DNA from: Chanos chanos
Lineage: Eukaryota; Chordata; Actinopteri; Gonorynchiformes; Chanidae
Direction: 5' to 3'
Length of the DNA: 64,000 nt
Assembly (NCBI RefSeq): GCF_902362185.1
Contig: NC_044502.1
Span: 15,946,522 to 16,010,521 of the forward strand
The position numbers and the translations under genes are program-made. Positions within the stretch are counted from its first letter, which is position 1, and each line of letters starts with the position of its first letter. A model generated the notes under the pieces. The model saw nothing but the letters and a program-made list of their open reading frames with translations. It was not told the origin of the DNA and searched no databases. This document shows, piece after piece, positions 11,945-23,680 of the stretch.

Positions 11945-14363
11945 ATGTCTGGAATGCCAAAGGATCCAGATCTGCTAGCGCAGACAATAACCTCAAATAT
12001 CCAGAAGATAACACAGCAAAGTAAGGGAATCTTTAGCTCTCTCTCTTACTGTTACTGTGCCTATATACCTCACTGCTTCTGAAAGCATTAAAAAAAAAAA
12101 AAAAATCCTCCCATTATTTCCGTCTTTTGCTGTTCCTTGTCATAATATTTTGCCTTTGCCTTTATCTCCACCAGCATCTGAAATACAGAGAATCATTAAC
12201 CAACTCGGAACATCACAAGACACTCCTGACCTAAGGCAGCGTCTGTAAGTGTATCACACTCCACAAAAACAAACAAATAAAACGCTTAGAGGCTTCCAGC
12301 AAATCTCTTCAGTTTATTAAGATACTAATGCTTACTTAATTTAATTGATCTGAAAAAGGTTGGTGTTTCTTCGTGCATTCTCAGACATTTTACAATTTTG
12401 TCTCTGTTCCAGCTCAAGTGCACTAGTACACTCTGTTGGTCAACTAATCATTGAACTCCTCAGGAGTGATTGTTTGAGAATTGGTGTAGTAAACAGTAAC
12501 CACGGGCCATGGGTCAAATATTTGTCCACAGGAGATCTTTATTGACAGATGTCTCTTGTGGCACCTTTGTTTTTTTTAATTAACACTTTATATGTCAGGC
12601 CATGTAGTACTGAATCATTTTCTAGACTATAGCGTCTATGGATTCCCTTTGAGTTATTTACTCAGTGTGATCTGATCACCTCCTTTTAGGGCATTCTGAT
12701 TACATAAAAAAATAAATAAATAAAATCAGCATGAAAAAATCTAATGAAACCTTTAAGAGGGCACTCTTTGAACTATTTTATGACAGATTTTCAAATGAGA
12801 TGATGATGATGGTATGGTTTGGGTATCTTTACCAAACATACACAACTCATTGAACAACAGGTTGCCTCCCAAAGCCTGTCATTGTATTATTTTACATTGT
12901 TATAAACACATAAATCCACACACACATAAATAAATGTGGTTAATATTGTTGTAATTGCTGTATCTACTTAGATTACTGATTTCAGATATATTCTATTTAA
13001 TGCACAAAGCAATGTGTTTTCATAGTGCGAGTGCAATAATGAACAGAGCTTTTCATTGTTACATAACTGTGGAAACTAAACTCTCAATAATAGTTAATAT
13101 ATGATTAACTGCACATCTCTGCCTGCTCTGTCATCTATATGAATACATAAATATGCATTAAAACAAAATGCCGTTTCAGACTACAGGGCCATGCACCTGT
13201 GAATTTATGTTACTAAATAGGTGTAAGGTAGAGTGGATAGGTAGTGCCCTAATATCCTGTTAGCTTGGTTTTGGATTTATGACGTTGTTAAATCAGAGTT
13301 CTTTTCTGCATTGTAAAACAGGAATGTTGAGAGTAATTAATCACATCCTTTTTTTTTTTTTTTTTACCTAAAGCGCCAAAGAAAGATCCAGAAAGATCGC
13401 CTCATCAATGATTTCACTGGTGTCCTGACCAACTTTCAAAGAACTCAAGCGGCAAGCGGCTGAGAAAGAGAAGGAGTTTGTTGCCAGAGTTTGGGCCAGC
13501 TCAAGAGTTTCAGTAAGCACAACAGGGGTGATTTCTGCATGGTGGCAATATATAACATGGTTTCTCTTTATAGCATGTCAAAATATACATGTTTTCTGAA
13601 AAGTTCAGTAGTTGAATACGGTTGGATCTCTAAGACAAAGAGCAATACAAGCTTCTGTATTTTCAGCAAGTACAAAGACAAATTATTATTTTGAGTGGCA
13701 AAAGAAGGCCTTTTATAGCAAGAAATACGTCACTGCCTTAATTTAGAACAATCAATTGATTTTTTAAATATATACCCAAGCTGTGTATTCTCAAAGACAG
13801 CTGCAAAAACAGCTGAATATTTTTAGTGTTTTCTTTTTTTCTGTGATTAAGATTAAAACAGTTGGCCCCGATACCACCTTTTCAATGGTTAGAGTGAACC
13901 TATGGCTAGATTTGGAAATGACTCATGCAGGAAAAATATTGCTGAAAAAATACCACTTGCTCAAGTTTTTGGGTGAAGGGAAAGTTCCACTGTTCATCAT
14001 CACAATAGCTATTCATTGACAGCTTTAGTTTGATGGTGTTGTGTCTGTGTCAGTGAGAGCTACATGCAGACGCAAACAAATGAAGATGCTATCACAGAGG
14101 AGGACCTGCAGCTCATCCAGGAGAGAGAAATGGCCATCAGACAGCTAGAGGTGAGAGCAGCCTGAAAATATGACCTCTGTAAATGAAGAGAACTCACTTG
14201 AGTGAACGAAGCAACTGACTCTGTGTTGTTGGTGTTTTTTTTTTTTTTTGTTTGTTTTTTTTTTATTTATTTATTTATTTATTTTTCCAGTCTGACATTA
14301 CAGATATTAATGAAATCTTTAAAGACCTGGGACTGATGCTGTGTGAACAAGGGGATATGGTTG
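11945..14363 (+). pseudogene. Truncated, broken stx7 copy (unit 1)
   Basis: Recognisable pieces are exon 1 (11945-12020, [18 protein letters not shown]...), exon 2 (12175-12244), exon 4 (13374-13512), exon 6 (14054-14150) and exon 7 (14291-14363), all with GT/AG borders matching the complete copy at 26410-30655. Exon 3 is gone: about 268 bp is replaced by a few filler bases at 13247. Exon 5 is gone in a 177-bp deletion at about 13664-13669 with a CAGCA microhomology. Exon 4 has one extra A (GAACTCAAGCGG against GAACTCAGCGG). Skipping the 91-nt exon 3 alone also shifts the frame. Exons 8-9 (end of the SNARE helix and membrane anchor) lie outside the duplicated unit. An upstream 83-bp segment holding the putative 5' UTR exon is also missing at 9237/9238. 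It cannot encode a working syntaxin. Confidence 0.9.
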
Positions 14364-14441
14364 GTAAGCATTACTTATACCTTTTTGTGTCCTGAAAAGC
14401 AGTAATTCACTTTGTATCTTAAAAGGTATCTGTTAGCAAAA

Positions 14442-14478
<37 letters not shown>

Positions 14479-14944
14479 CACACATTTTTTCATACACACT
14501 GAAAATAAAGCATGCTAGAATGACTGTCAACATAGGTTCATTAAACTCATACAGTTCAAATTCATTGGGAATAAATAAATAAACTTAGTTAATATTTTTA
14601 TGGCTGAAATTACTGGAAGTTCAAAATATTCAGCTGTATGCTAAATTCTTCAACAAACCTTTCCTGTTGTACTTTAAAACAATTCAAACAACAAAACCAA
14701 TGTGATTTATCAGCAGAAATGAAAAAAGAGACAACAATGAGTCTCATTCAAATATGCACCACTTCACGTGCTTTGCAGGGAGGTAACTATCTTTAGCCAT
14801 GCTAAATGCAGCGTGCCCTCTAGCCTTCCAGGTAGGTAAGGGAAATTCATGGAATACGTGCAAGTTAACTGATTATTCCTAATGTTGTGTTTTTGTTTTT
14901 CATACATCTTCTGATGCTCAAACTTGGACACATCATCAGTGTGG

Positions 14945-15665
14945 TGTTGGAGAAAAATTACTCTCCTTTAAGATAACCACTGTAGTAACCATGATAAACA
15001 ATGTAACAATCATGTATTCATTATTATAGGAGTGAATCAATGTAATCATTTATATTAACAGCTATATCTATACAATCCTTTGTATTGCAAGAAACATCAA
15101 GTTCTCTTTGTTCAGAAAGAAAAGGCCTGTGTGGCCCTATAGAGGACAGCATGTGAGATAAGGCGGGCGCCTCTGCCAGAGTGTTGAAGTCAGTCATAAT
15201 ATATGGGAGAACGACGCCTCTGCCAGAGTGTTGTGGTCAGTCATAATATATGGAGAAGGTGAAATATTCCAGTTTTGTGATATATCTTACTCCACCACTT
15301 AGCAGGGCAGTAAATATTGGTGACGACGTATGGTAAACCTAAAGGAACTAAACAATAATAAAGTGACATAAACCAGCGATGAGAGGAATCTGTGAAGGTG
15401 GGCTGGCAGAGGTGCCCCACAGACAAAGAGACAAAGTAATGTGTATCTTTTTTTTGAGAAAACGTGTATAAAAACCGGTGCTTTGTGAGAAGGCGTCAGT
15501 CACTCCCCGGGACCTGACTCAGTTTGTTATATGCATTTTGAACTATACAATAAACTTACACTGCATCTGACTCATTGTTAGACTCCTATTGTTTTGTCTC
15601 AGAGCAGGTATCGTGTGGCGTTGGGACTCAGTCTCATTTGGCCCAGGCTGAGAATTTCACCCACA
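14945..15665 (+). mobile_element. Solo LTR of an ERV-like element (unit 2 only)
   Basis: A 721-bp block beginning TGTTGG and ending CCCACA, flanked by the 4-bp direct repeat GTGG (14941-14944 and 15666-15669). Unit 1 has the empty site. Inside are a TATA-like GTATAAAA (about 15467) and a downstream AATAAA (about 15549), in the order expected for U3-R-U5 on the plus strand. A TG...CA element with a 4-bp duplication fits an endogenous retrovirus LTR. No internal coding region is present, so this is a fossil solo LTR younger than the tandem duplication. Confidence 0.82.
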
Positions 15666-15669
15666 GTGG

Positions 15670-17415
15670 TATCCTGGAGTCATCGGGTGCTTCTGGTCTC
15701 ACAACAGACACCCTTATCCAGGCAACCTGACTGAGTTTGATCAAGCCTCAGCCTGTGTCCAAGTGGCATTCTACTCACCTCACCTACCCACCTCCAATGG
15801 CATGCACCTGATCCTCCACCCGTTCCTGTGGGAGTCCTCCATCAGCTCCTGATACTTCACCCTCTTCCTCTCATGCACATCTTCCATCCTCTCCTCCCAG
15901 GGCACAGTCAGCTCAAGTAAGATGAGCTGTCTTGTGGCCTCAGAGATCAGGATCATGTCTGGTCTCAACGAGGACTTAGGTGATATGTGGTAGAATTTTC
16001 AGCTGCCTCTCCCGGTTGACTGCCATCACCCAGTCTCATGCCATGGAGAGTTAGCCAATAGTGAGTTCCTTGGGTCATTTGTTCGGCTGCTGTCTCTCCC
16101 TGACAAACGTTATCATCTTGGCTGTAGCATGGGCGCATCTGCTGTCACCGATCCCCTTGCTGATTGCCTCAGTGATGGTCTTGAGGACCTAGTCGTGTCT
16201 CCAGCGATAGTGCCCCTTACCCAGTGCCTTGGAGCAGCTGCTCAGGATGTGTTTGAGGGTTCCTGTCTTGGAACACTGGTGGCAAGCGGGTGTATCTACC
16301 GTGCCCCATGTGAACAGGTTGGATGGGCTGGGGAGGACATTGTAGACCCCCTGAATCAACAACTGAACCCTCTGGTGGTTCCACTTCCAGATGTCCTGCC
16401 AGGTGACATTCCTCCCCATCGCCTGCTGCCACTTTATCCAGGAACCCTGTTGTCGCATTGCCACTGATCTGTTCACTCGCTTTGGCTCTACTGAAGCACG
16501 CACCTCCTCCTGCACCAGCTTTCGCCTCTCCTTCCCACTGGCAATATCATATCGGGTCAATGTTGAGCTCCCAAATCCGGCCCTGCCCTCTTCCACACTC
16601 GCAAGCAGAGTTTTGTGCTTCGGCCAGCTTCCTGCCTGCTGGATTGCCCTGGCTGCTCTCCACTTCCTCTCATCCTCACAATGATCCCTGCACCGGACGC
16701 TTTGGTGCCCCTCGATCTGGTGTACTGCAGGTATTCCTGTGTCTGTGCCACGATGAATTCCTCCCTGACAGAGTTGAACGGGAGCTTGAGCTTATTGCTG
16801 TTCCCATACAGCCCAATGCTGCTCAGGCTGCGTGGCAAGCCAAGCCATCTGCGGAGATAGCTGCTCACCTTCTGCTCAAAGTCTTCCACTTCAGTCATGG
16901 GGACTTCATAGATGAGCAGGGGCCAGAGGATTCGTGGGAGGATCCGTGCTGGTAGACACAGGCCTTGAATCTTCAGGGAAGCCCAGACTTGTCCACAGCT
17001 CTCAACTAGCCCTTCAGCTCAGCACTAGTTGCCATAATGGAGTCTGTGTCTTTCAGGCTGCAGTTGAAGACCTTCACCACTTCCTCCACTTCACTCAGGC
17101 GGGGCTCCCTCAGACTGAAGTCTGCTGTTGTCTCTGCTTGGGCATTGTGCCAAGCTAGATCTCACCCTCTTCACCACTTTCTCCACTTCACTCAGACGGA
17201 GCTCCTTCAGATTGAAGTATTGAAGTCTGCTGTTGGCTCTGGTGGTGTTATCAGCGCATTACATGCACCCAGTAGTCTCTTCTGGTGTTGCTGTAGGTGC
17301 GCTTATGGTAGTCGCTGATGGCGCCTCTGGAGCAGGTCAAACGGCTGGTCCTCTTCTGACCAAGGAGCTGCTTGGTCAACTTGAAGAGGTTGGCCAGGAA
17401 TCCTGCTCTCTTTCA
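15670..17415 (-). mobile_element. RLE-type LINE, 3' fragment (unit 2)
   Basis: Homologue of 1218-2985 and better preserved in frame. The minus strand shows YLRRWLGLPRSLSSIGLYG (about 16800-16870) and, at 16596-16189, a 135-codon stretch with TWQDIWKWNHQRVQLLIQG, LPSPSNLFTWGTVDTPAC and the CCHC knuckle (C-X2-C-X7-H-X4-C). At 15968-15780 it shows RPDMILISEATRQLILLELT followed by VPWEERMED, the restriction-like endonuclease core (PD...E). The CCHC-then-RLE order marks an R2/NeSL/Hero type LINE. The RT core and 5' end are absent, so the element is dead. Confidence 0.8.
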
Positions 17416-17557
17416 ACTTAATATCATTATAATTTTTTTCAAAATATCAGTGTATGACAGTCCAGATTGCTCTTCAGGCTTAAAGCAGAAAGTCATAGAT
17501 AGGTGTTATATATGGCCTATCAGAGCAATGAATTTGTACAATGCAGAACCCATTTAA

Positions 17558-17895
17558 GGGAGGCATGGTGGTTCACAGCAAGAGGGTTCCGGGTCCGATT
17601 CCCCGGCTGGGCGGCCCTTTATGTGTGGAGTTTGCATGTTCTCCACGTGTCTGCATGGGTTTCCTCCAGGTGCTCCGGTTCACTACCACAGTCCAAAGAC
17701 ATGCAGGTTAGGCGAATTGGAAACACTAAATTTGCCCCTAGGTATGAATGTGTGTGAGTGTGTTTGTCTGTATATCTGCCCTGCGATGGACTGACGACCT
17801 GTCCAGGGTGTTTCCCCGCCTATCGCCCTATGAGCGTTGGGATAGGCTCCAGCACCCTCTGCCACTGTACTTTGACCCTAACTAGGATAAGCGTC
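17558..17895 (+). mobile_element. SINE-like interspersed repeat (unit 2)
   Basis: Counterpart of 3124-3460, with a tRNA-like head (GGTCCGATTCC) and the CCAAAGACATGCAGG and CGACCTGTCCAGGG blocks. A few substitutions distinguish it from the unit 1 copy. Confidence 0.75.
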
Positions 17896-17932
17896 TTAAA
17901 TTGTCTGTTATCAGCTGTATAATGCTAACTAC

Positions 17933-18722
17933 TAGGGCTGCCACCTTTTATATGGAGAAATAAGGGACGCCCCGCCAAGAACCCCCCCGCCCCTCCCCCC
18001 CAACCTTTGCAGCTGTTAACTGTAGAGGAGGATTGAATTGAAAATATGTATGTATTAGGCTGTTAAATACAAAAGGAAAAATAAATACAAAAGGATCGTT
18101 TTTTCCACTAAATTAGAGATAAAAAAACTATTTTTAAAAGTGTATCAAGTTTGTGGCTTATACAGGATAGACTGATAGGCTTATTTAGTTAGATGTTTTA
18201 AATTGCACATTGTCATATTTATGTAATGTATCGTGTTTATGAATTATAAAATAAATAACTATCATAACCTTCAGCCAAAAATCGGAATATCAGGATGATA
18301 TTTGCACTGATTATTGCCTAGCTATTTGTATTGATTACTGTGTAATATAGACTAACATAAGCCATATTATAGGCTACAGTTGGTAGTCTACAATTAGACA
18401 ATACACCATGTCTGCCTCGGGGGAAGTCTGGGGTATAAGGAATCGAGCAATTCCACTCTTTTCAGCGCGGGACCTGAAACATCATTGAAATAATAAGGAA
18501 TAGAAAAATACAGCGACTGAGGTTGCTGTTTTTAACTGGGAGCTACAAAGCAACCACTGAGTTACACCTAATGGAGACGATAACAGTGACGTGCAATCGA
18601 ACAGCACGCAGAGCTTGTTGGTCTATAGCTCACCACTGAAATTAAACTTTCCCACTCCGCTTGTATAACTGGTTTGATTTCATTCCATTTTATTTTCCAA
18701 TACAGGATGGGTGGCAACCCTA
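17933..18722 (+). mobile_element. Non-autonomous hAT-like element (unit 2)
   Basis: Counterpart of 3499-4307, with TAGGGCTGCCACC at the left and GGTGGCAACCCTA at the right. The flanking 8-mers have drifted further here (CTAACTAC and TTCACTAT). It has small internal deletions relative to unit 1 and no transposase. Confidence 0.68.
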
Positions 18723-19484
18723 TTCACTATTCAAAAACAGAATCACAAACAACACTAGAACAGACATGTTAAAATACTGATTCTGCCCAGCCAGTTCATT
18801 TGCTTATAATGTAAATAATAACGATTGTGAATAATGAGCATGATGGTCTAAGAGAAACTTAAATAAATCTTATTTAGCCCGCTAAAAATCAGCAGAAAGC
18901 TAGTTCTTGCACTGTATTGGATCTTCAGATGGTTTCATTGTGTGACTACCTGCTGTTTACAACTGAGATGATCATTACATCATTTGATAGTAGTCACTAT
19001 ACAACTCAGTGCTTCCTGTTTAATCCCTAATTAAAGCAACAATTGTCCTCATGCTTGTTAGCATTCGCAGACTTATGTGCATCGTATAATTGTATTTGAT
19101 ATGTTTCCAACTGCAACCTCTTTCAGTTAAGCTTTGCATTTAAATGTAGTATGGAGTGGAACCAAATTTCCTTGTCTTATCTATTGTTCGACTGAATGTA
19201 AATACATGGTTTGCCATTATCTGCTGTTGTGTTGTCATCTTTCTTTCATTGTCACCTTCTTTTTTCCTTTCAAATTAGTGTGTTTTTCCTATGCTGTTTG
19301 ATTATCTGCCATTGGAGAACTATCTCAGTGGGGATTACAGCTGAGCTGAATAAGGAATATAAGTATCGCCCTTCATTCGATTTGAGCCCACTACAGTAAG
19401 AACATTCCAAGGGCAATGACCCATTAAAAAGTCTCTGTTGATTTCCATTTTCATTTGGAACCAGGGATAAAACACAAAGGCGCT

Positions 19485-20522
19485 ATGGATGCAATGAATT
19501 TGTCAGCCTTCAAAGGAGCTGATTCAAGCCAGTTTTGCTATCCAGCAGTGAATGACTCTTGTGTGAGGGGGACCTACAGTAAAGGAGCTCAGATCATCTT
19601 GTATATTTTATTGGTTGTAAGCATAGTGGTCACCATACTTGGTAACTTGGCAGTCATTGTGTCCATAGCACATTTCAGACAGTTGCACACACCAACCAAC
19701 ATGCTTGTGATGTCTCTGGCACTTGCGGATATGCTGCTGGGAGTGTTTGTCATGCCGTTGAGCATTGTAAGGTCTGTTGAAGGATGCTGGTACTATGGTG
19801 ATGCTTTCTGTTTGTTGCACTCCAGTTTTGACATGCTCCTTACATCTGTGTCCATATTCCACCTGATTTGTATAGCTATAGATCGATACCAAGCTGTGTG
19901 TTATCCGCTACATTACCCAACCAGGATAACTATACCCGTGGCATGGCTCATGATTGCTTTGAGTTGGGGTGTTGCTGCAATCTATTCTTATGGACTTTTG
20001 TATTCTAAAGCAAATACAGCTGGACTAGACGAGTTTGTTGAATCAATATATTGCCTAGGGAGCTGTAATTTGTTGTTTAATGCATTGTGGGGAGCACTAG
20101 CTTTTCTCCTACCATGCTCCGTCATGGCTGGATTATATACAAAAATATTTTTAGTCGCAAAAAAACACGCTAAGAAGATTGGTGAAGCAGGCCTCAACCA
20201 CAGAAATTGCAACAAGGAAAACAGAAATCAAATTTCTCAGAGTTCTGAGTGCAAGGCTGCAAGAACATTAGGCATTGTTGTGGGTGCATTTATCTTCTGC
20301 TGGATGCCTTTCTTTATTAACTCTCTGGTTAATTCTTATACAAATGTTGCAACCCAAAACATTTTCTTTGAAGTGTTTGTGTGGCTGGGCTACTTTAATT
20401 CTACAATAAACCCTATCATATATGCACTTTTTTATCCATGGTTCAGAAAATCAATTTATCTAATTGTTTCATTAAAGATATTTCAGACACATTCCTGTGA
20501 TATAAATGTCTTTACCCCTTAA
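19485..20522 (+). CDS. Trace amine-associated receptor, Asp3.32 type (unit 2 copy)
   Basis: Intact 345-residue single-exon TAAR, about 96% identical in protein to the 5070-6107 gene. It keeps C109, D116 (3.32), DRY at 133-135, W202 (5.42), CWMP at 272-275 and NPIIY at 309-313. By hand count there are 20 nucleotide differences from unit 1, 13 of them amino-acid changes. These include S to L at 172, I to N at 195, G to A at 206, A to T at 219, R to C at 256 and G to A at 314. The frame stays open upstream from a TTG at 19455, but that codon is not shared with unit 1. The first ATG (19485), matching the unit 1 start, is chosen. Likely an olfactory amine receptor; subfamily number not assigned. 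Confidence 0.93.
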   Translation: MDAMNLSAFKGADSSQFCYPAVNDSCVRGTYSKGAQIILYILLVVSIVVTILGNLAVIVSIAHFRQLHTPTNMLVMSLALADMLLGVFVMPLSIVRSVEGCWYYGDAFCLLHSSFDMLLTSVSIFHLICIAIDRYQAVCYPLHYPTRITIPVAWLMIALSWGVAAIYSYGLLYSKANTAGLDEFVESIYCLGSCNLLFNALWGALAFLLPCSVMAGLYTKIFLVAKKHAKKIGEAGLNHRNCNKENRNQISQSSECKAARTLGIVVGAFIFCWMPFFINSLVNSYTNVATQNIFFEVFVWLGYFNSTINPIIYALFYPWFRKSIYLIVSLKIFQTHSCDINVFTP

Positions 20523-21797
20523 CTTTTCACCAGTTTTTACTTCCCTCCCTCTGTATGTCACAAATGGCCTTCATACAGTTCAAACAAATCTGCCATGCAT
20601 GTGAAAGTAAGACTATGCAGAATAACATTTTTCATAATATGGCGCTTTTTCCACATAGTATGAAAGAGCATTTTTTTTTCAGTATTTAAAAACACATACA
20701 TTTACAAATCGCGAAGAGGAAAAATTGAGAGATATAGTGTGAAGAAAAAAAGAAAGAAAAAGAAAGAGACTGTTAAGAATTAATGCAGAACTGTGAAGGG
20801 GGAAATAACACCCAGCATGAAGAATCAGGAAATTAACGTTTCTAGTTTCTGTCTCTGTTTAGCCATCTGTGGTTCAGTCAAAAATGTTCTGTATATTCTA
20901 CAGCATAATGACATCCTAGGAGCTCTCATATAAAACAACCAAAATTAGTTTTGTGGTTTATGTATTTGACTTTTTATTCGCCAAACAACTGTAATCTTTT
21001 GAATATAAAACATTTGCACAACCATTGATACACTATTGTATTTTGTATGTTGTTCATGTATTACGGTAGGTGTTAGAAATACAATGATAGTTTCACTTCC
21101 CCTTGCCTTACTCTGTTGCTCTCTCTAAAATGCTCATACTTTTGTGGATGGAGAATGTGGAACTGCTGCTTTACTATTACTAGTAGAATAGCTTGTAATA
21201 CTTTATACGTATAGAAACAAGTTGTAATATTAACACTATAATTATGTACCTCCAATAATTATCTAATGAATCAAAACATATTACTAAAAAGCCTAAAGTT
21301 TTAGCATGAAAAATCAGTTTGGAGGTCTTAATCAGAATTCATAGTATGACAGTAAATAAGGGTTAGATTTTTGCTTTTGATTGGCTGCTGAGGCAAAATG
21401 CTTCATAACACAGCTGATGGTCCTGTTATTATTCTACAGTAAAATATAATTCAGGGAGAGAGAGTTGCAACATTTCAGACTTTCCACAACTGTAGCCGTT
21501 TTCTTTAGCTATTAATTTCCCAGTAATTTTTCAATATTAATCAACTTGAAAAGATCCCCTCTTGATAAAAGAGTCCAGATACTAATATTATAAGCCTAAT
21601 GTATGAAATGTTGCTGAAACACACTTAATGATTAAAATATACTCAGTACAGAGTGTTTTGCTCAGCTTATTTATCTTAAAGTTTCAATAGTGCTATAGAT
21701 ATGGGACAATTAAGATATAGAAGTTACGCATAAACATTAGGGTTTGAGCCAATAGCAGTCCCTGACATTTACAGACCGGTGACAGATTAAAGGAAAA
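20523..21797. other. 3' flank of unit 2 TAAR, no gene seen
   Basis: Collinear with 6108-7382. AT-rich with a short purine run (about 20743-20770). No supported gene or structured repeat. Confidence 0.4.
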
Positions 21798-22580
21798 ACC
21801 AACATAAAGTGTCTTAGTAAAGTGTTGGGCCACCACGAGCCGTCAGAACAGCCTTGGATTCTACAAGTCTCTGGAACTCTACTGGAGGGATGGAACACCA
21901 TTCTTCCAAAAGGTATTCCCTCATTTGATGTTTTGATGATGGCGTTGGAGAGCGCTGTTTAACACGTCGGTCCAAAATCTCCCACAGGTGTTCAACTGAG
22001 TGGAGATCTGGTGACTTCGAGGACCATAACATATGATTCACATCATTTTCACAGTCATCAAGCCATTCAGCGACCCCTCGTGCCCTATGGATGAAGGCAT
22101 TGCCATCCTGGAAGAGACCACTTTTATCAGGACAGAAATGTTTCGTCAAAGATGATTACTCAGAACAACTTTGTATCAATTTGCATTGCATTCAGGCCTG
22201 CACCGTTCTCTTGGTGTACACCACACATACATTTGCCCACTTATCAAGAATATGGTGAAGGATGACTCATCTGGCCATATCACTTTTTTCCACATCTCTG
22301 TAGACCAGCGCCTATGGATTTCACACCATTGAACTCTCAAATGTGCATTCATCTTTGTAATGAGAGGTTATTGCACTGCCGCCCAACTATAAAATCCCTC
22401 TCTTTGTAACTGTTTGACGGACTCTTCTTGCAGACACAGTCTGGTCATGTCCTGCATTGACATTCTCAGCCACCTAAGGAAGAGTTGCTCTTCTGTTTTC
22501 CCTAACATATCACAAAGTTTGCCCAGTGCATACATCCAGCCTCTCTGAGAAAACGTTAGAGAAGTCTTCGCCAAAATATG
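21798..22580 (-). mobile_element. Decayed Tc1/mariner transposase remnant (unit 2)
   Basis: Counterpart of 7383-8170. The minus strand at 21814-22149 has the FQDGNAFIHRA and [12 protein letters not shown] blocks of the DDE core; the Asp next to the conserved one is now Gly. A second open piece is at 22368-22574. Broken and without visible inverted ends. Confidence 0.8.
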
Positions 22581-23611
22581 GAATGCAGTTGCAGTCTTCA
22601 GGCAGCTCTACAAACCAATATACTTGGTGGCAGTCTGATCTGTGTTTCAGTTTTGAATGATTATTACACTGATTATTACACTCATTTCAGGCATTTAAAT
22701 GAATGGGCTTCTTGAGAAAGCTCACTCTCTTGTTTTTCACTTCGTCTCAGTACAGTGTCTCTTAAAAAACACTGTGCAAACAGTGATAGAACATTATTTT
22801 GCTGTGCAGTGATTCATCAGGTAGGGAAGCCCTTGTAAGTGTGTAAATTTTGGATGGGGCATATCAGCCTCCTTTGGTCTACTGTTATTTTACTGCAAAA
22901 ACGAAAAGCTAAACCAGCAGCTTTTTGCTCAATTAATATTCAAATTAGCATTGCATTTGCACGTCTCTGAAAGTTGCTTTGAAACATAGATATGCTTTAT
23001 TATCCATATCCCAACAATTTATGTCTGTGCGAAGGATAAAGTCATACCACAAAAAGGACCCAAAGGAAATGAAAACATTTTTGTTCATTCTGACTGCTCT
23101 GGAAAAATGGAGCATTTCCATACCCCATGGTAACAATAAAACTGTTAAAACACAGGACTTCTGTATTTATTGTTTGTCTGTTTGTTTAACAGAAACATTA
23201 GAAAGAAAGTGAACTAGCATGGGGCATGCATGCCATGGGTACAAAGACAATATGCTTTTATATAATTACAAAACACCCTGCTCCATAATTTAGAGCTTTT
23301 CTGTACCTAAAGTTTAGGAGATTTGCAAGGGAGAATACCTGATTTTGTGCGTACTCAAACAACTCACCATATATAATTTATGCAAACATACACACACGCA
23401 CACACACACACACACACTTTTTATATAAGCGACGAGTAACAAACCACTCATACAATTATGGTTCACTAACGTGTGAAAAAGTGAAGCTGCTTAAAACGTG
23501 TACTCCCACTTCTATCACAAATCCATTGGGTTCGATGTGAAAAAAAAAATCGGTTTGGCTGAAATGCCTTTGCAGAAGGTCAGTAAACACCAATCCTGTT
23601 TGCGTGCATAG

Positions 23612-23621
23612 GTCATGTGAC
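23612..23621. promoter_or_regulatory. Palindromic M-box/CLEAR-like E-box upstream of stx7
   Basis: GTCATGTGAC is a perfect 10-bp palindrome around a CATGTG E-box, the kind bound by MiT/TFE factors (TFEB, MITF) that control lysosomal and endosomal genes. It lies about 60 bp upstream of a splice donor-like AAA|GTAAGG (23680/23681) and 2.8 kb before the stx7 start codon. Syntaxin-7 is a late-endosome/lysosome SNARE, so the match is sensible, but a single 10-mer is weak evidence. The segment is deleted in unit 1. Confidence 0.4.
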
Positions 23622-23680
23622 ATGGGCAAGACACAAGAAATCAGGAAATTTACAGTGAGCTGGACTTGCAGCTGGAGAAA
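23622..23680 (+). other. stx7: Putative noncoding first exon of stx7
   Basis: The coding exon 1 of stx7 is preceded by an acceptor (TTTCAG at 26368-26373), so an upstream noncoding exon is expected. The sequence ending GGAGAAA|GTAAGG at 23680 is the best donor candidate seen, downstream of the E-box palindrome. The 5' limit shown is a guess. The whole segment falls inside the 83 bp missing from unit 1 (23598-23680). Confidence 0.4.

Larger units (their letters stand above)
325..14570 (+). repeat. Tandem segmental duplication, unit 1 (TAAR + truncated stx7)
   Basis: About 14.2 kb that is collinear with 14571-29468 over nearly all its length, with low divergence by eye (20 differences in the 1038-bp TAAR coding region; about 7 in 498 bp of the dead LINE segment). 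It begins just after the intron-7 breakpoint of unit 0 and ends at the same breakpoint. Differences between the units: an L2 3' fragment (519-1027) present only here; an LTR present only in unit 2; and deletions here that remove a putative 5' exon, exon 3 and exon 5 of stx7. Confidence 0.9.

Noticed and set aside
19455-19484. Ten-residue N-terminal extension of the unit 2 TAAR
   Set aside because: It would need a TTG start, and unit 1 has no matching codon. The ATG at 19485 matches the unit 1 start.
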